Positions 52,340 through 63,798 of a DNA stretch of 64,000 nt are shown in pieces. The stretch's first letter is position 1. The number at the start of each line of letters is the position of its first letter. The notes beneath the pieces were generated by a model. The model saw only the letters and a list, made by a program, of their open reading frames with translations. It searched no databases and was not told the origin of the DNA. This DNA comes from Acanthosepion lycidas (taxonomy: Eukaryota > Mollusca > Cephalopoda > Sepiida > Sepiidae): contig OZ010582.1 of assembly GCA_963932145.1 (NCBI GenBank), forward strand, positions 16,231,183 through 16,295,182. The letters are read 5' to 3'. A program made the position numbers and the translations under genes.

Positions 52340-53540
52340 CGTTACGGAGGTTATATATAAATAATAATAAATATACATTTACCTACGTTTGATATGCGAC
52401 TTAAGTTTCGTTGGTTACCCAACTCGTAGGGGACAAGATATATTATTAAACGGCTGTCCCTGTATGCGGCTATACAATGGTTATCAATTATTTTACTTTG
52501 TTCGTGTAGCAAATATATACCTATGAGCTCATAATTCTATGCTCCATCAAAGCTTCTCATTGTAATATCAAAGTTCCCTTCTTTCTTTACCCACGATTCT
52601 TCGTTGTAAAATAATCATGAGATTTGGAATTGTTTAATGATTTTTATTTCGTTTCTATTTATTTGTATTTCTTCTTGAGCTCAGGAGATGGCCTTACCTA
52701 TCATGGGTTCTATTAGACAAAGGTAGAAATCTTTTATATCTCGTTGTACAATTTAACAATTGTGTTTGCATTTTCAGTTGTGGTATCAGAGTATAATGTG
52801 TGTTTTTTTTTATTCTTTTTCAATGCTTTACTCTTAAAATGTCCCTTTGTTTTGAACTAATTCTTTCTAGTATTATTTAACTTATTTTACGTTGTTCACT
52901 TTTGGTTCGGTTTCTTAGTCTGCATCTTGGCTTTGTTCTTAAATTCAATTTGTGGTCTTTTAGTGTGAAAAATACTTGGGATTTAGCGATGCAATTTATG
53001 ACGAACCTTATTCACTCGTCTAGGCATAATGTTCCGGTGATTGTTTTAATTTCCATATTAATATCATATTCCGTTGATGTTGGTGCTTTCTGTATGTTTT
53101 AATTATGTTGTCATTGAGAAATTTGTTGTGTTTTCGGGGGAGTAATTCGCATAAATTTCTAGCTTTGTCCGCTGCGATAATTAAGTAAAATGCTTCTTTT
53201 GATTATATATCGTTTTAGTATTTTTTTTCTGGAAAGCATCTAATTTTTTATGAATTTCGATGTTTCTTATTAAATCAAGTCTTTCTCGACTGTGTTGCGA
53301 GAGCCATTTTTTTTTAATTTAAACCCGTATTTTTGCTTGAAGGTTTTATTTGTGTTAAGTTCTTGGTTTACAAAATTTCCGTCTAATTATTTTTATTTAT
53401 TTTATATTAATTCTAGTTAGTGATGGATGGTGAGGAGACAGGTATTTTTTTTAGGGAGAAGTTGAGGCTAAATTTTCTATGCCCATTATAGGTCATGAAT
53501 GTATAGAAAGTTCTCTATTAGTTATCAGTAGCTAAATATG
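52340..53540. other. No gene seen
   Basis: T-rich unique DNA without motif. Confidence 0.45.
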
Positions 53541-53544
53541 TCAA

Positions 53545-53685
53545 AAATAGTTTTAACGTATGCTATATTTATGAGTTAAAAAGCTCTTTGTCAGGGATAG
53601 AGCATAGTTTATATTAACATATGATCTATCTCCTATATTGAGCAAATTAATCCATTAAATATAACATAATTCAAAGACACATTGT

Positions 53686-53689
<4 letters not shown>
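53545..53689. mobile_element. PLE-D-type tail, inverted pair
   Basis: GCTATATTTATGAGTTAAAA, AGCTCTTTGTCAGGGATAGA then GCAT, and the mirrored ATCTATCTCCTATATTGAGC plus AAATTAATCCATTAAATATA form an imperfect inverted pair carrying two copies of the shared hairpin. Confidence 0.55.
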
Positions 53690-53733
<44 letters not shown>

Positions 53734-53785
53734 TATATATATATATACAGTATATATATATAATATATATGTATATATGTATATA
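53690..53785. repeat. (TA)n tracts
   Basis: TA with CAC and CAG interruptions. Confidence 0.95.
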
Positions 53786-54365
53786 TAACTATTTACATTA
53801 TTCGGAGTATTGTCCTCATATTTGTCGCCATGTTTATCACAACGTCTCGGCCGTTGTACGCTCCAGACTTCTTCAGGTGATTGGAATCTCGAACTGCATT
53901 TATCGCTCACGGGGGTAGTCCCACGTGCCAAGTCTAATGGATGTCAGTTATCTCCTGTTTATTCACCTCTGCAATTTCTCCACTGCCTTAACCGGGTATT
54001 GAACTCACACTCTTTGGGTCCTGTCACTGGATCTAACTAACGCCTTTATTCACTGCCATGTTTCCATGAGGACATCTTTGTATGAATTTCTGGGTATCAT
54101 AAACCTGTCTTCGGCAACCATTTTTCACCAGTGATCATATTGCAATTTTTGCTGTTATAATTTCATGTTTTTTTTTTTTACCAGAGCTCATATAGAAATT
54201 TCTGTTGTTATTATCGCTTTTCTCTGGCACTCCTCATTACTGGTTCCCATACCGTATTCATTTGTATGCTTAGTCGGCTCAGAATAAACATGGCGACAAA
54301 GATGAGTACCATAGTCCCAGTAATGTAAATAGTGTGCATAATATCTCATCTCAGAAATATAGTCA
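53786..54365. mobile_element. PLE-C: long minus-strand 3' region capped by a short plus-strand end
   Basis: Minus strand 53786-54287 includes the hammerhead motif, the tRNA-like module (complement of CCGGGTATTGAACTCACACT and ACTAACGCCTTTATTCACTG) and the last endonuclease codons (complement of GGTTCCCATACCGTATTCAT). A plus-strand end (54288-54365: ACATGGCGACAAAGATGAGT, CTCATCTCAGAAATATAG) is joined head-to-head. (TA)n lies on both sides. Confidence 0.75.
53836..53881 (-). ncRNA. Hammerhead-like motif, family C
   Basis: Minus strand: stem I AUCAC/GUGAU (five pairs), core CUGAAGA, a stem II segment AGUCUGG..ACGGCC, GAGA (GAAA in other copies), stem III AC/GU (a 4-nt self-complement), triplet GUU. 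Copies at 30795 and 45420 keep GAAA but have weaker stem I. Confidence 0.5.
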
Positions 54366-54391
54366 TATTTGTATAAAGATATACATACACT

Positions 54392-54395
<4 letters not shown>

Positions 54396-54456
<61 letters not shown>

Positions 54457-54610
54457 CAGAGTCGCATGGATCTATCCAGCCTCTATCTGAAAAAAAATGA
54501 AAATATATATATATATATATGGTACATTTCGTCCGATGAATTCCTGAAGAAGGAAGCGCGTCCAAAGCAAACTTTTTACACTTTGTCATACATTTTTCCC
54601 AATATTGTTC

Positions 54611-54644
<34 letters not shown>

Positions 54645-54662
54645 CGTTTGTGTGTGTGTGTA
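54396..54662. repeat. (TA)n and (TA)n(GT)n tracts
   Basis: TA at 54396-54453, short TA at 54503-54520, TA then GT at 54611-54662. The unique DNA between contains TTCCTGAAGAAGGAAGCG, possibly another decayed end. Confidence 0.85.
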
Positions 54663-54801
54663 ACGACATTAATAAATATTTATAACGATATTAAATAGAA
54701 AATTGCGAAAGTATTTGGTCAAAAGATAGAAAGATGTGGAGAGGTATGAGTGCCGACTCTCGGAAGGAACACAATATATAAGGTTATATATTAGGATTGT
54801 A

Positions 54802-54881
54802 TTAGGTTGGTGCAAAAATAATGACGTTAAAAAATACGTCAAAAACGACATTATTACCTCATTATTTTTGCGCCAACCTAA
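54802..54881. mobile_element. 80-bp mariner MITE (MADE1-like)
   Basis: Ends TTAGGTTGGTGCAAAAATAA and the complement of TTATTTTTGCGCCAACCTAA are near-perfect inverted repeats, with TA at the outer edges. Length and ends are those of MADE1-type elements derived from mariners with TTAGGTTGGTGCAAAA termini. The interior (ATGACGTTAAAAAATACGTC) is a short palindromic filler. Confidence 0.85.
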
Positions 54882-54884
54882 TAT

Positions 54885-55370
54885 ATTTTGCTAAGTGTTT
54901 AGAAAATAAACAAAGAAAGAAATAAGAAAGAAAGAGAGGAAGAAAGAAAGATCCAATTTGAACTGTCAGAATATTTTTTTTCAAACCCAAATGAAGTAAT
55001 AAATTTTGAAATAAAAGAAATCAAACTAAACAAAAGAATTCCAGAAAGAGACAAAGAAGGAGAGAAAAAAATTAAAAGACCAAGAAATGAAGAGAAAGAT
55101 ATCTTCAGAGTAAATTAACATAAAAATATAACCCCAACTACACTCGGCGGAACACTATCTTTCCAAATCTTTAATCTTCTTCTATTTCTTCAAAAGGAAA
55201 TTGTTTTTCTACGACTCGCAATTCTCTCGCTATCTATTTTCATACGCTTCTTACAATTTTGGTGTTCAGTCTTCCCACTCCCCATCACGCACACGCCTTA
55301 CACCCTTTTTCATCCAATTGTTTAGTGAAATTAAATTCCTGTTTCTTAAAACGGCTCCATTCCATTCTTT
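54885..55370. other. No gene seen
   Basis: A-rich on the left, unique on the right. Confidence 0.45.

Positions 55371-55372
<2 letters not shown>

Positions 55373-55420
<48 letters not shown>
55373..55420. repeat. (TA)n microsatellite
   Basis: About 47 bp TA. Confidence 0.95.
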
Positions 55421-55422
<2 letters not shown>

Positions 55423-55424
55423 TA

Positions 55425-56580
55425 AAATTACGAGGTTCAAAACGCTACATTGACCCTGAAATCTTCAGAGCAACCAGAAGATCAAGTCTGTAATTACTGG
55501 AGGGAAATTTGCTTCGGGAGAATTCCAAAAGAGATATCCAACCACTAGTAATTAAATAAACGCTGAAAATGTCAACGTTTGTGTTTAATTCTGTTTTCTA
55601 TTTAATTTTTTTTTCTTTCTCTTTCTTTTACTTAGAACGATATTTATTGAATTTTCTCATAACAAAATTAAAGTTTGATCTTCAAAAAGCCTTTCGAATA
55701 TTCCTTAGGATATAAGGAGTTCGAAAACGATTTAATGAAAAGTTTGAAAAATAAAAGCTAAAATAACATGGACGGACATAAAAGTAAAAGGAGAATTAAG
55801 GATATTTAAAAAAAAAATCAAACATTAAAAGATGAAAACTAACAAATTTCGAAAGAAAAAGTGTTTTGTTTTCGATGTATTTCTTTTCTAAAGTATTAAA
55901 ATATCAATAAAAATCGGTTTCGAAAATCCGAGACGCAGGAATGAAATATATTTTTTTTATTTATTAAATTAATTACAGAATCACTGCGTATGAAAGACAG
56001 GTAAAATATTTAAAGAAGGAATATTTACAGAAATGTAGTAACTGTTTTATTATATATAAGAAACAGTCTTTATTGTTGAAGAACAAAACTCACCCTGCAT
56101 TCACCTATGCGATGAGGGTTTAAAAAGTTGGGAAAAATAGCTTTGTCTATCAAGAACATATATTGGGGCGTACATATCGAGTGGAAGCTGTTTATAAAAC
56201 TAAACCGGGCACTCTGTCTGTCATACACCCAGTTATACCACACTGATTAATCTTCCTTATTTACTATATTTTAGTCGGGTACAAGGTCGCAATTAATACC
56301 TGCCATATAATATTTAATGAGCTTTAACCGAAGATGGTATCAGGCTAAGTAACTATAAACTGGTCTATTCGTAAAAATACAGAAAAATTTTCGGTTTATA
56401 ATTTTTGTAAGGTAGCATTCTGTACACTTTCGTTGGGTTGCAACACTTTCCTGAATCGAAAAATAATTATATTTTAGAATGTTCCCCTTTTTAAAATATC
56501 GATATGGTGTTAAACTGAAAGATGTCTTTCACAATATTATCAATAAATATTATCAATCTAATATTATTAGATAAAGAAGT
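55425..56580. other. No gene seen
   Basis: AT-rich unique DNA. No frame above 60 codons. Confidence 0.45.
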
Positions 56581-56589
56581 GGTCAGTAT

Positions 56590-57076
56590 AATTAGTACCC
56601 TACAACATAACAACTACCCTGGGTACATGGCAGCACAACCAACAAACTGGGATAAGCGGGTACAAGATGAGAACAACAACACTCAGAAAAGAGTCAGCCT
56701 GCCTAATGTGAAGGGGTTGCCGGAGTAAATACAAATGATCTGCGGTCCATATAACATCAGGACAACCTTCAAAAACTGGACGACACTTCGCAGATTCCTT
56801 TCCCGAGTAAGACCCACCCACCACGACATATATGACTAAAGACTGTGTATAGTCCATCCCGTGCAGCTGCGGAAAAATATAAAGGAGAGACAGGCCGCCC
56901 CCTAAAAGTAAGGCTTCAGGAACAACAAAAATCTGTAACACGAGGGGAAGTGGAAAAATCAGCCGTGGCTGAACACATATGGCGAGAAAAAAGAGATCAC
57001 TGCCCTCTGTGGGATCAGGTGGAAATCATAGACAAAGAACATCATTGGAAAATTCGTAAACTTAAGGAATCAGCAC
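56590..57076 (+). pseudogene. PLE-C coding fragment (RT end and GIY-YIG endonuclease)
   Basis: Reading pieces include WDKRVQDENNNTQKRVSLPN then VKGLPE, QMICGPYNIRTTFKNWTTLR then RFLSRVRPTHHDIYD, YKGETGRPLKVRLQEQQKSV then TRGEVEKSAVAEHIWREKRD, and HWKIRKLKESAH. Together they are the linker and endonuclease domain of the PLE-C family, homologous to 30460-30780. Degraded. At 57076 it runs directly into family A tails. Confidence 0.85.
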
Positions 57077-57465
57077 ATCTATCCTAAAAATGCTGTCAGC
57101 ATTAAATAACCCATTGAGGTTAATATGCCGTAAAACAAAATAAACCAAACCAATCTAAAGCAAAGAATATATATTCTATTCATACGAATCTATCCTAAAA
57201 ATGTTGTCAGCATTAAATAACCCAATCAGGTTGATATGCCGTAAAACAAAATAAACCAAACCAATCTAAAGCAAAGAATACATATTCTATTCATACAAAT
57301 CTATCCTAAAAATGTTGTCGGCATTAAATAACCCATTAAGATTGATATGCCGTAAAACAAAATAAACCAAACCAATCTAAAGCAAAGAAGACATATTCTA
57401 TTCATACGAATCTATCCTAAAAATGTTGTCGGCATTAAATAACCGATTGATATGCCGTGAGACCA
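57077..57465 (+). repeat. Tandem ~116-bp family A tails, four units
   Basis: TCTATCCTAAAAATGTTGTC, GGCATTAAATAACCCATT, GATATGCCGTAAAACAAAAT and AAACCAAACCAATCTAAAGC recur at about 57077, 57190, 57301 and 57412. Units differ by few bases. Unlike isolated tails they include a constant unique spacer (AAAGCAAAGAATA..TATTCTATTCATACGAA). Confidence 0.9.
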
Positions 57466-57479
57466 AATAAACGAGTCCA

Positions 57480-58133
57480 AATAAAACCCAGTATTGAGGC
57501 GAAATTCGCAGCATTAGTATATTGTCTCATGTCCAATACACAAGACAGCAATAAAATAAAGAACTATTACCAGTCAGAGAAATGAAACTAAAGGAACTTC
57601 TTGGATGGTTAGTTAAAGAAAATAAAAAGAAAGAACGAAAAAACAATTGTAAGGACACAGAATGTATCCTTTTCAGCGAGCGGAACAACCCAAGATACGA
57701 AGAATGAATTGATAATTTCAGAGCCAAGAAAATAAGAAAATTTCAAAATAGCTTGGAAATATTTTAACAAGAGACAAAAAATATGACACCGAAATCTGAA
57801 GTTTCACTGGAACAGCGAAACATACCTTTTCAAAGAAGTGTCTTCAATATTCCTGGCTAAATGATACAGGATGCCTTTTCCAAGGGTCTCTATTTCACCC
57901 AAAATTCCTATATGATTTACAGATTCTTATTGATAAACGTTACGCTGTATCGCACGCCCGATCTTATAGAATTGATCCAGTGTCAAGCGGTGATCTATAT
58001 ATTGAGTGTTTTGCCTGAAAATGATTCATACTGATAAAAAAATTAGTCGATGAAACATAAGAACCACCTATAAGTCGTCACAAATACGTACACGGTACAT
58101 AAAAGTATTATACGAAATACATACCTTACAATT

Positions 58134-58135
<2 letters not shown>
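57480..58135. other. No gene seen
   Basis: Unique AT-rich DNA. Confidence 0.45.
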
Positions 58136-58138
<3 letters not shown>

Positions 58139-58174
<36 letters not shown>

Positions 58175-58177
58175 TAT

Positions 58178-58212
<35 letters not shown>
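58139..58212. repeat. (TA)n(GATA)n microsatellite
   Basis: TA to about 58171 then GATA to 58212. Confidence 0.95.
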
Positions 58213-58214
<2 letters not shown>

Positions 58215-59390
58215 GCCTTGCAGATGCAGGGGAATATTTTTAGATAATATCAATGGATTAGTTGTCTATTGCAAAGATGCTATTGATAGATCGATCTCTA
58301 GGAGTTAGGTGGAAGCGAAAAGAGATGGAAACGAGCCTGTAAAAGACAACAAAGAAAAAAAAACATGTAGGACTGAAAAAAAATATGGCGGAAGAGTTTA
58401 AGTGAAGATGTTTCCGGGCATGCGCAGAACTAAATGGTGAATTACTGGAGTGGTTTTGAGATTGTCTCCTGCGTAATTTGGAGGAGATGCGCTGCAGTAT
58501 TTTGGAATAATTCGTACCCGATCAACAGAAAGAAGATCTGCACTTATTGAAATACATACGATGAATTCAAGTCCTTCATACATATTTTCTGTCAAGTATT
58601 TTTATCGTTTTATAAAACAGACATTTCTCTTTGATCTTGCTTCTTGTATGTTTCTTCATTTTCTTCTTGACGTCTCCTCATAAATTCTTCTCCTCTCTTA
58701 TCTTCTCTTTGTTCATCTTTTGCTCTCATCCTTTTTTTCTCTCTCTCTCTCGTACTACTTTTTCTCTTTCTCGTTTTCCTTTTTCTCTTTTGTATCTCTT
58801 TCTTTTTTTCTTTTCTCTTTCTTTTTTTCTTTTCTCTTTCTTCTTTTTCTTCTTACCTTCTTATCTATTCTTGTCCGTTTTTGCTACTTTTTCTTCATCT
58901 TCTTAGTGGCCATTCCGATTTTGTTTGATTATTTTCTCCTCTCTTTTCGTCGTCTTTTTCAGAAAAAAAAGAAAGGCATTTCTTCACATTCCCCGCCCCC
59001 AATATGCCTTCTTATTTTTCATTTTACTTTGCATCTCATATATTCCTTATTTCTAATCTTACTTATCTTTCTTCTCGTTCTCTTGTTTTTTTTTTCTTTC
59101 CTAATCGTTCTTCTAAGTTAACTTTTCTTTTCCTTTTTTCTTCTCGTTTTGTTTCTCTTCCTTTTAATATTCTATTCGTCTTCTTTTTCCTATTCTTTTC
59201 TTATAATCGTTCATTAATACTGTCTACTCTTTTTCTCCTCCTTTACTTCCATTCTTAATTGTGATAACCAATATATATTTTTGTATATTATTTTCCAAAC
59301 TTCTATTGACAGAATTTTTTATTCTAGATATTTTTTATTCCCGAAGAATCCAGCTTTAGCCAAAAAAAAAAAAAAAAAAAAAAAAACGGT
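58215..59390. repeat. Pyrimidine-rich tract (58630-59260) and A-run (59361-59386)
   Basis: The plus strand from 58630 to 59260 is almost all T and C (TTTTTCTTTTCTCTTTC-type). Frames of up to 133 codons rich in Phe, Leu and Ser there are compositional. 58215-58620 is unique, with a slightly GC-richer part at 58400-58500. Confidence 0.75.
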
Positions 59391-59715
59391 CAAAAATCAA
59401 TATCCTTCTCTTGTCCATATTGAGTAGCGACTTAAGTTGAAAAAGTCAATCATGAGATCAACCTGATATGTTCCTGGTCACTTGATCGGCCATACACAAG
59501 TGGTAAGAGTTATCGGACCTGACCTAAGGATTTTGTCCTTTAGGAATATTGCCGTTTGTCCCAGATTCTCGTGGGTGCAACAATAGATTATTGAATGCCA
59601 TTCTTTTTTATTATTATTATTATTGTTTTCAGCCTGATAAATGATTAATCTCATTTTGTGTCTTGTCTACTTAAATTTCGCCTGCAGAGTATGTCAGTAA
59701 GGACGTCAAAGATGA
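59390..59715. other. No gene seen; (TTA)n at about 59608-59622
   Basis: Unique sequence. Confidence 0.4.
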
Positions 59716-59719
59716 ATAT

Positions 59720-60230
59720 ATACACACTTACGCACGCACATATACATTAACCCGCACATATATGCACATACACATGCATACACATCTACGTATACACACC
59801 AATATGCACTCATACCCAGTCGCACGCGAACACTGATACACACCATCACTACACGCATACTCACCCTCACATGCCAACAAACACTCTCACACACAAATAT
59901 CTAACAGCATATATTCAGTCTAAGAAACTTTCCTATACATACCCTCACACACACATACACACAAACTCACATACACATGAATATCCATATACATATACAA
60001 CTTGTAAACACACCAATAAATATATGAATTTGAGCGTGAAGATCGGAAGATTTTCTAGTCCCAAACTACAGAAATTATTATAAAAGATTTTTTTATATTT
60101 GTTAGTTGTTCTCGAACACCATCAAATGGAGCACCTGTGGCAAATATGCAACTACAACACACAGCACACACGCACGCACACATACACACGCACAGGCGCG
60201 GGAGCGAACACAAACACACACAAACATATA
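59720..60230. repeat. Degenerate (CA)n/(CATA)n region
   Basis: CACACATAC-type repeats at 59720-59990 and 60155-60230, with short unique DNA between. Confidence 0.85.
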
Positions 60231-60234
60231 AATA

Positions 60235-60685
60235 TCAACGTGCTTGTAGTAGATAACAATGCCATCCATATATTAAACAACAAGCTCAATTATCTCACGG
60301 GATAAACATTCGACTGATGGAGAGGGGAAGCCGAGTTTTTTGTGTTTTTTTTCAATCAGTTCACTCCAAGCAATGCGATAATGTCACTAAGACATTAGGG
60401 GATTACTGAGAGTGAAATGGGAAGGAAAAAACTTTAGAGGGAACTTGAAACTCAATAATAGTATAAATTTCAGAGTTTAGGGCGGAGAGCTTGGACCTGC
60501 AGAATTAAATCAGAGTTTAAAAGGAAACAAAAACCCGGTCCTAAACAAGAAGCAATAGATGAACCTCTACTCCTGGTCGAAAGGACTTGGAGTTGCACTA
60601 CTTTCTGAATACCCTTCCCCTCAACAATGTGGTTCCTTTTCATTTTTCGTTAATTATACTTATTTTAAGTATTCCACTCAAAGCA
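60235..60685. other. No gene seen
   Basis: Unique sequence without frame. Confidence 0.4.
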
Positions 60686-60689
60686 AGGC

Positions 60690-61200
60690 GGGAAGCCACT
60701 AACATGCAAGGGGTTAGAGAGAGTTGGAGCGAGAACAAAGAGGATTGATAGAGGAAATTATGAAGAAACGTTTAGGGGATAGATCAAGTCATCTAGAGAC
60801 TTCAATTGACATTATATTTGAATAGTTGGAGAGTATAGTTATCAGGGAAACAGGAAAAGGGGGAGGGAATTCCACAGGCGAGAAGTGCGAGACATAAAGA
60901 TATTGGAGTAGAAAAAACGACTACATTTAACAGTTTCGACAGTGAAAGGGTGAGAGCGAGATGCCAGCCTAGTTGAACGCTTAAATTCATGAAGTCTGGG
61001 AACCAGTGAAAGCAGCTCATCGGAGCAGTTACCATGAAAGTATTTGTAAAAAAGACAGAGGGAGTCAACGGCACGTCTGTGAGAGAGTGACTACAGGAGA
61101 GATACCAGACCAGGGCCAATTACACTGCATATCCGTCTTTGGATTTTATCAAGGACCTTGAGACAAACAGAAGGGGCTCCCGACCATATATGGCAGCAAT
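60690..61200 (-). pseudogene. LINE-Y reverse transcriptase ORF, C-terminal end (longest copy)
   Basis: Minus strand reads EYCCHIWSGAPSVCLKVLDK, IQRRICS, then in another frame SHSLTDVPLTPSVFFTNTFM, VTAPMSCFHWFPDFMNLSVQ, LGWHLALTLSLSKLLNVVVF, LLACGIPSPFSCFPDNYTLQ, LFKYNVN. It ends with the 3' part shared with 13165-13480. Frameshifted and 5' truncated. Confidence 0.75.
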
Positions 61201-61489
61201 ACTCCATCTAAGGGCAAATGGTTGATACAAATAATTATTTCCGTTTTATTTTCGTGTTTAATTAGTTCATTGTGTGTGGTATACATAATGAATAGATATT
61301 TTGCTTTGCTGTCGCTAGATATATAACATGACAAATGATTATGCTGTTTTACCATTCCCGCTGAAGTCTTCATATAACTGAATTATCACCAGTGGATATA
61401 AAAGACAGTCTTGGTATTGAATTAGAGATTTCATGCATCTGTTACTCTCACAGTAGAATGAGCAAAGCTTAATGGTGTCGTGAAATCAT

Positions 61490-61960
61490 CAGGTTAAGAA
61501 TACTTCTCGGATTCTCCTGGCTCTTTCCTTCCACCCAACTCTGTCGGACATCGCTGTCGACAGTTCCTCCAGATGACATTCAGAGTCCTCTAAAAGTTGG
61601 TCAATGTAGTTGTCATGAGGTCTTCCAACCGTTATTTTGCCGCGCGATGGGTTTCATAGGAGGGTGTCATTCACAAGTTCTGACTTACTTCTCTAGGAGT
61701 GAGCAACTAGCCGAAGCCTTTTATCTTTTAGCGAAACTGAAATAGGTGGAAGGTGTCCATTTTGACGTTACTTTGTTGCGTGTTTCTTCCAGCTGATGTC
61801 CAATGCAACTCGTTACATCCTTGTGTATGTTCCGTCAAGTGATGCTTTTGCTATTTTGTCAGTGTCTACGTTGTTGAGCCGTAGAGCAAGACAAATTATA
61901 CTGTAGCCTTAAAAAGTCTTTCTTAAGATTGCCAGAGAGAAAGGACATCCAGATGGTGCT
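61490..61960 (-). pseudogene. LINE-Z reverse transcriptase ORF, C-terminal end, copy 1
   Basis: Minus-strand pieces read FKATV, YGSTT, DGTYTRM, LDISWKKHATK, HLPPISVSLKDKRLRLVAHS, NDTLL, KITVGRPHDNYIDQLLEDSE, CHLEELSTAMSDRVGWKERA, RRIREVFLT and a stop. This is the classic terminal segment of non-LTR polymerases (YGSETWTLTK..DG.YTRMLR.AL..SW..H.T....YG.LPP.S...K.RRL..AGH, then GRP..NYID.L..D). Frameshifts break it. Confidence 0.8.
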
Positions 61961-62204
61961 CAGATCATCTTGGACACCCCAGATAAAAAATAAATCAAAT
62001 CAAATAATAGTAATAGAGTAATCTTCAAGAAGACTCTCCTTATATTCGGCTTGTTTCAGGATCGCTCTCCATCAGTTAATAGACTCTTTGATTTGAACTT
62101 ATATTAATAGTAATACCTTTTTTCAGTTCTCATATAAAGTCCAACCATTTAGCAATTTAAAATGTTCATCAATTTTATTTTAGGTTTGATGTAACTGATA
62201 TAAT

Positions 62205-62475
62205 AAAATAATCAGGTTGAGAATTCTTCTCCGATTCTCCTGACTCGTTACTTCCAACCATCTCTCTCGGACATCGCTGTCTATAGGTCCTCCAGATGGC
62301 ATCCCAAGTTATCTACAAGTTGGTCAATGTAGTTGTCATGAGGTTTTCCAACCGTTCTTTTGCCGCGCGATGGGAGGGTGTCACTCATAAGTTCTTATTT
62401 ACTTCTCCAGGAGTGACCAGCTAGCCGATGCCTTCTCACAATTAGCGAAACTGAGATAGGAGGATAGTGTAAATA
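62205..62475 (-). pseudogene. LINE-Z reverse transcriptase ORF, C-terminal end, copy 2
   Basis: Same family and orientation as 61490-61960, shorter. It has ISVSLIVRRHRLAGHSW-like and KRTVGKPHDNYIDQLVDNLG then CHLEDL, SDVRERWLEVTSQENRRRIL. Both copies end at the same point (complement of ATCAGGTT(A/G)AGAAT), the LINE 3' end. Confidence 0.75.
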
Positions 62476-62479
62476 TAGG

Positions 62480-63050
62480 CGTTTGTTTCTTAATCGAACA
62501 AGAACTCGTCATCAAGAAGGGAATTTTCAACATGGTCGAAATAACATCTGCAAAGAAGAAAATAAAGCGTGAAAATGGTTGGTGAACTTGATAACATCCC
62601 TGACGAGGTTTGATTGAAATCACTTTGACAATGAGTTTCTCATATTTTTTCGTGAAATAGTGACAATTCTTTACTGAACTGTAATGATCCAGTGGGCAAA
62701 AAATAAATTATACCTGAACTAGTCCCAACGTCTTATGAGGGCTTTGCTGGAGTCAGCAAAGTTATTGTTTCGGAACTGTTGATTAAAAAGAATCGATAAT
62801 GTTTGTCTCTTTAATTTTTTATCATATTTTTCTAATATTCGAATAAGGTGACTTGTGCTTGAAGTTGTGGATAAACCGTCCGAAGTACATATTTTGTTAT
62901 TTTAGTTCAATTACTGTCAGCTATCGCGATCATTATTAAGAATCAAGGCGGTGTATGTGTGGGGGTTGTAATTCCCTTATTTATATGCTGGTATTTGGGG
63001 GGGGAAGGTAAATGAATAAAGCAGTTATTTATTTTATTTTATTTTAACCC
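62480..63050. other. No gene seen
   Basis: Unique sequence. A 74-codon minus frame overlapping the LINE has no motif of its own. Confidence 0.4.
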
Positions 63051-63054
63051 TAGA

Positions 63055-63425
63055 AGCTCCGTCCTGGGTATGATGATACACTACATCCGCCTCCTGGGTA
63101 AAACGATAAACTACGTCCAGCAGCAAGGCCTCTGATCAGGGGGTTTTGAGTAGCGTGGAACCACCTCTTAATTGCCTGTGTTCCCAGGTTCACCTTGACC
63201 CAGGATGGTAGCACATGTTAGGGTCCCAGCTAGGTGCAAATAGTTAATTATTACGAGCAATACATTTTTGAAAAAAATTACCAGCAAATATTGAATACAT
63301 TGAATGAAAAATATTACCAGAAACAGATTTTTGACATAAACAAAATATTACCAGCAATAAAAATTTTGTCAGCATTAAATAACCCATTGAGGTTGATGTG
63401 CCGTAAAACAAAACAAACCAAACCA
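63055..63425 (+). mobile_element. Family A element, compact copy
   Basis: Two head units (CGTCCTGGGTATGATGATAC, CTCCTGGGTAAAACGATAAA), GCAAGGCCTCTGATCAGGGG, CTTAATTGCCTGTGTTCCCA, three ACCAGCAA units and the tail TTGTCAGCATTAAATAACCC then ACAAACCAAACC. All modules are present in about 370 bp, so it is a good reference copy. Confidence 0.8.
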
Positions 63426-63727
63426 AACCCTAGCAGGTGTTATTATACAAAATACTCAGCCTATATTAAATAAAATATTCACCCCAGAAGACGATATCTT
63501 GAATTGCATATTATTTAATTAATGTGCACATACATTAGTATTAAATTTAAAATATTTTTGAAAATTTTAATTAGAATAAATTATAAACGTTTAAATCTTC
63601 AAAAAATTCTGTATTATTTTGTACCGGTAAGGGGATATTAATATTAAGTAAAAACTACATTCACTAATCATATATTGAAACGCTTTCAATAATTCAGCGA
63701 CAACAGTATTTTAAAAAGAATTTTGAA

Positions 63728-63728
<1 letters not shown>

Positions 63729-63796
<68 letters not shown>
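63729..63796. repeat. (GT)n microsatellite
   Basis: About 66 bp of uninterrupted GT. Confidence 0.95.

Positions 63797-63798
<2 letters not shown>

Noticed and set aside
54520-54610. TTCCTGAAGAAGGAAGCG as another hammerhead end
   Set aside because: GAAA is absent after the hairpin and stem I does not pair. Too decayed to call.
58630-59260. Frames of 91-133 codons rich in Phe, Leu and Ser
   Set aside because: Produced by a T/C-rich strand. Three overlapping frames are open at once and no domain is visible.
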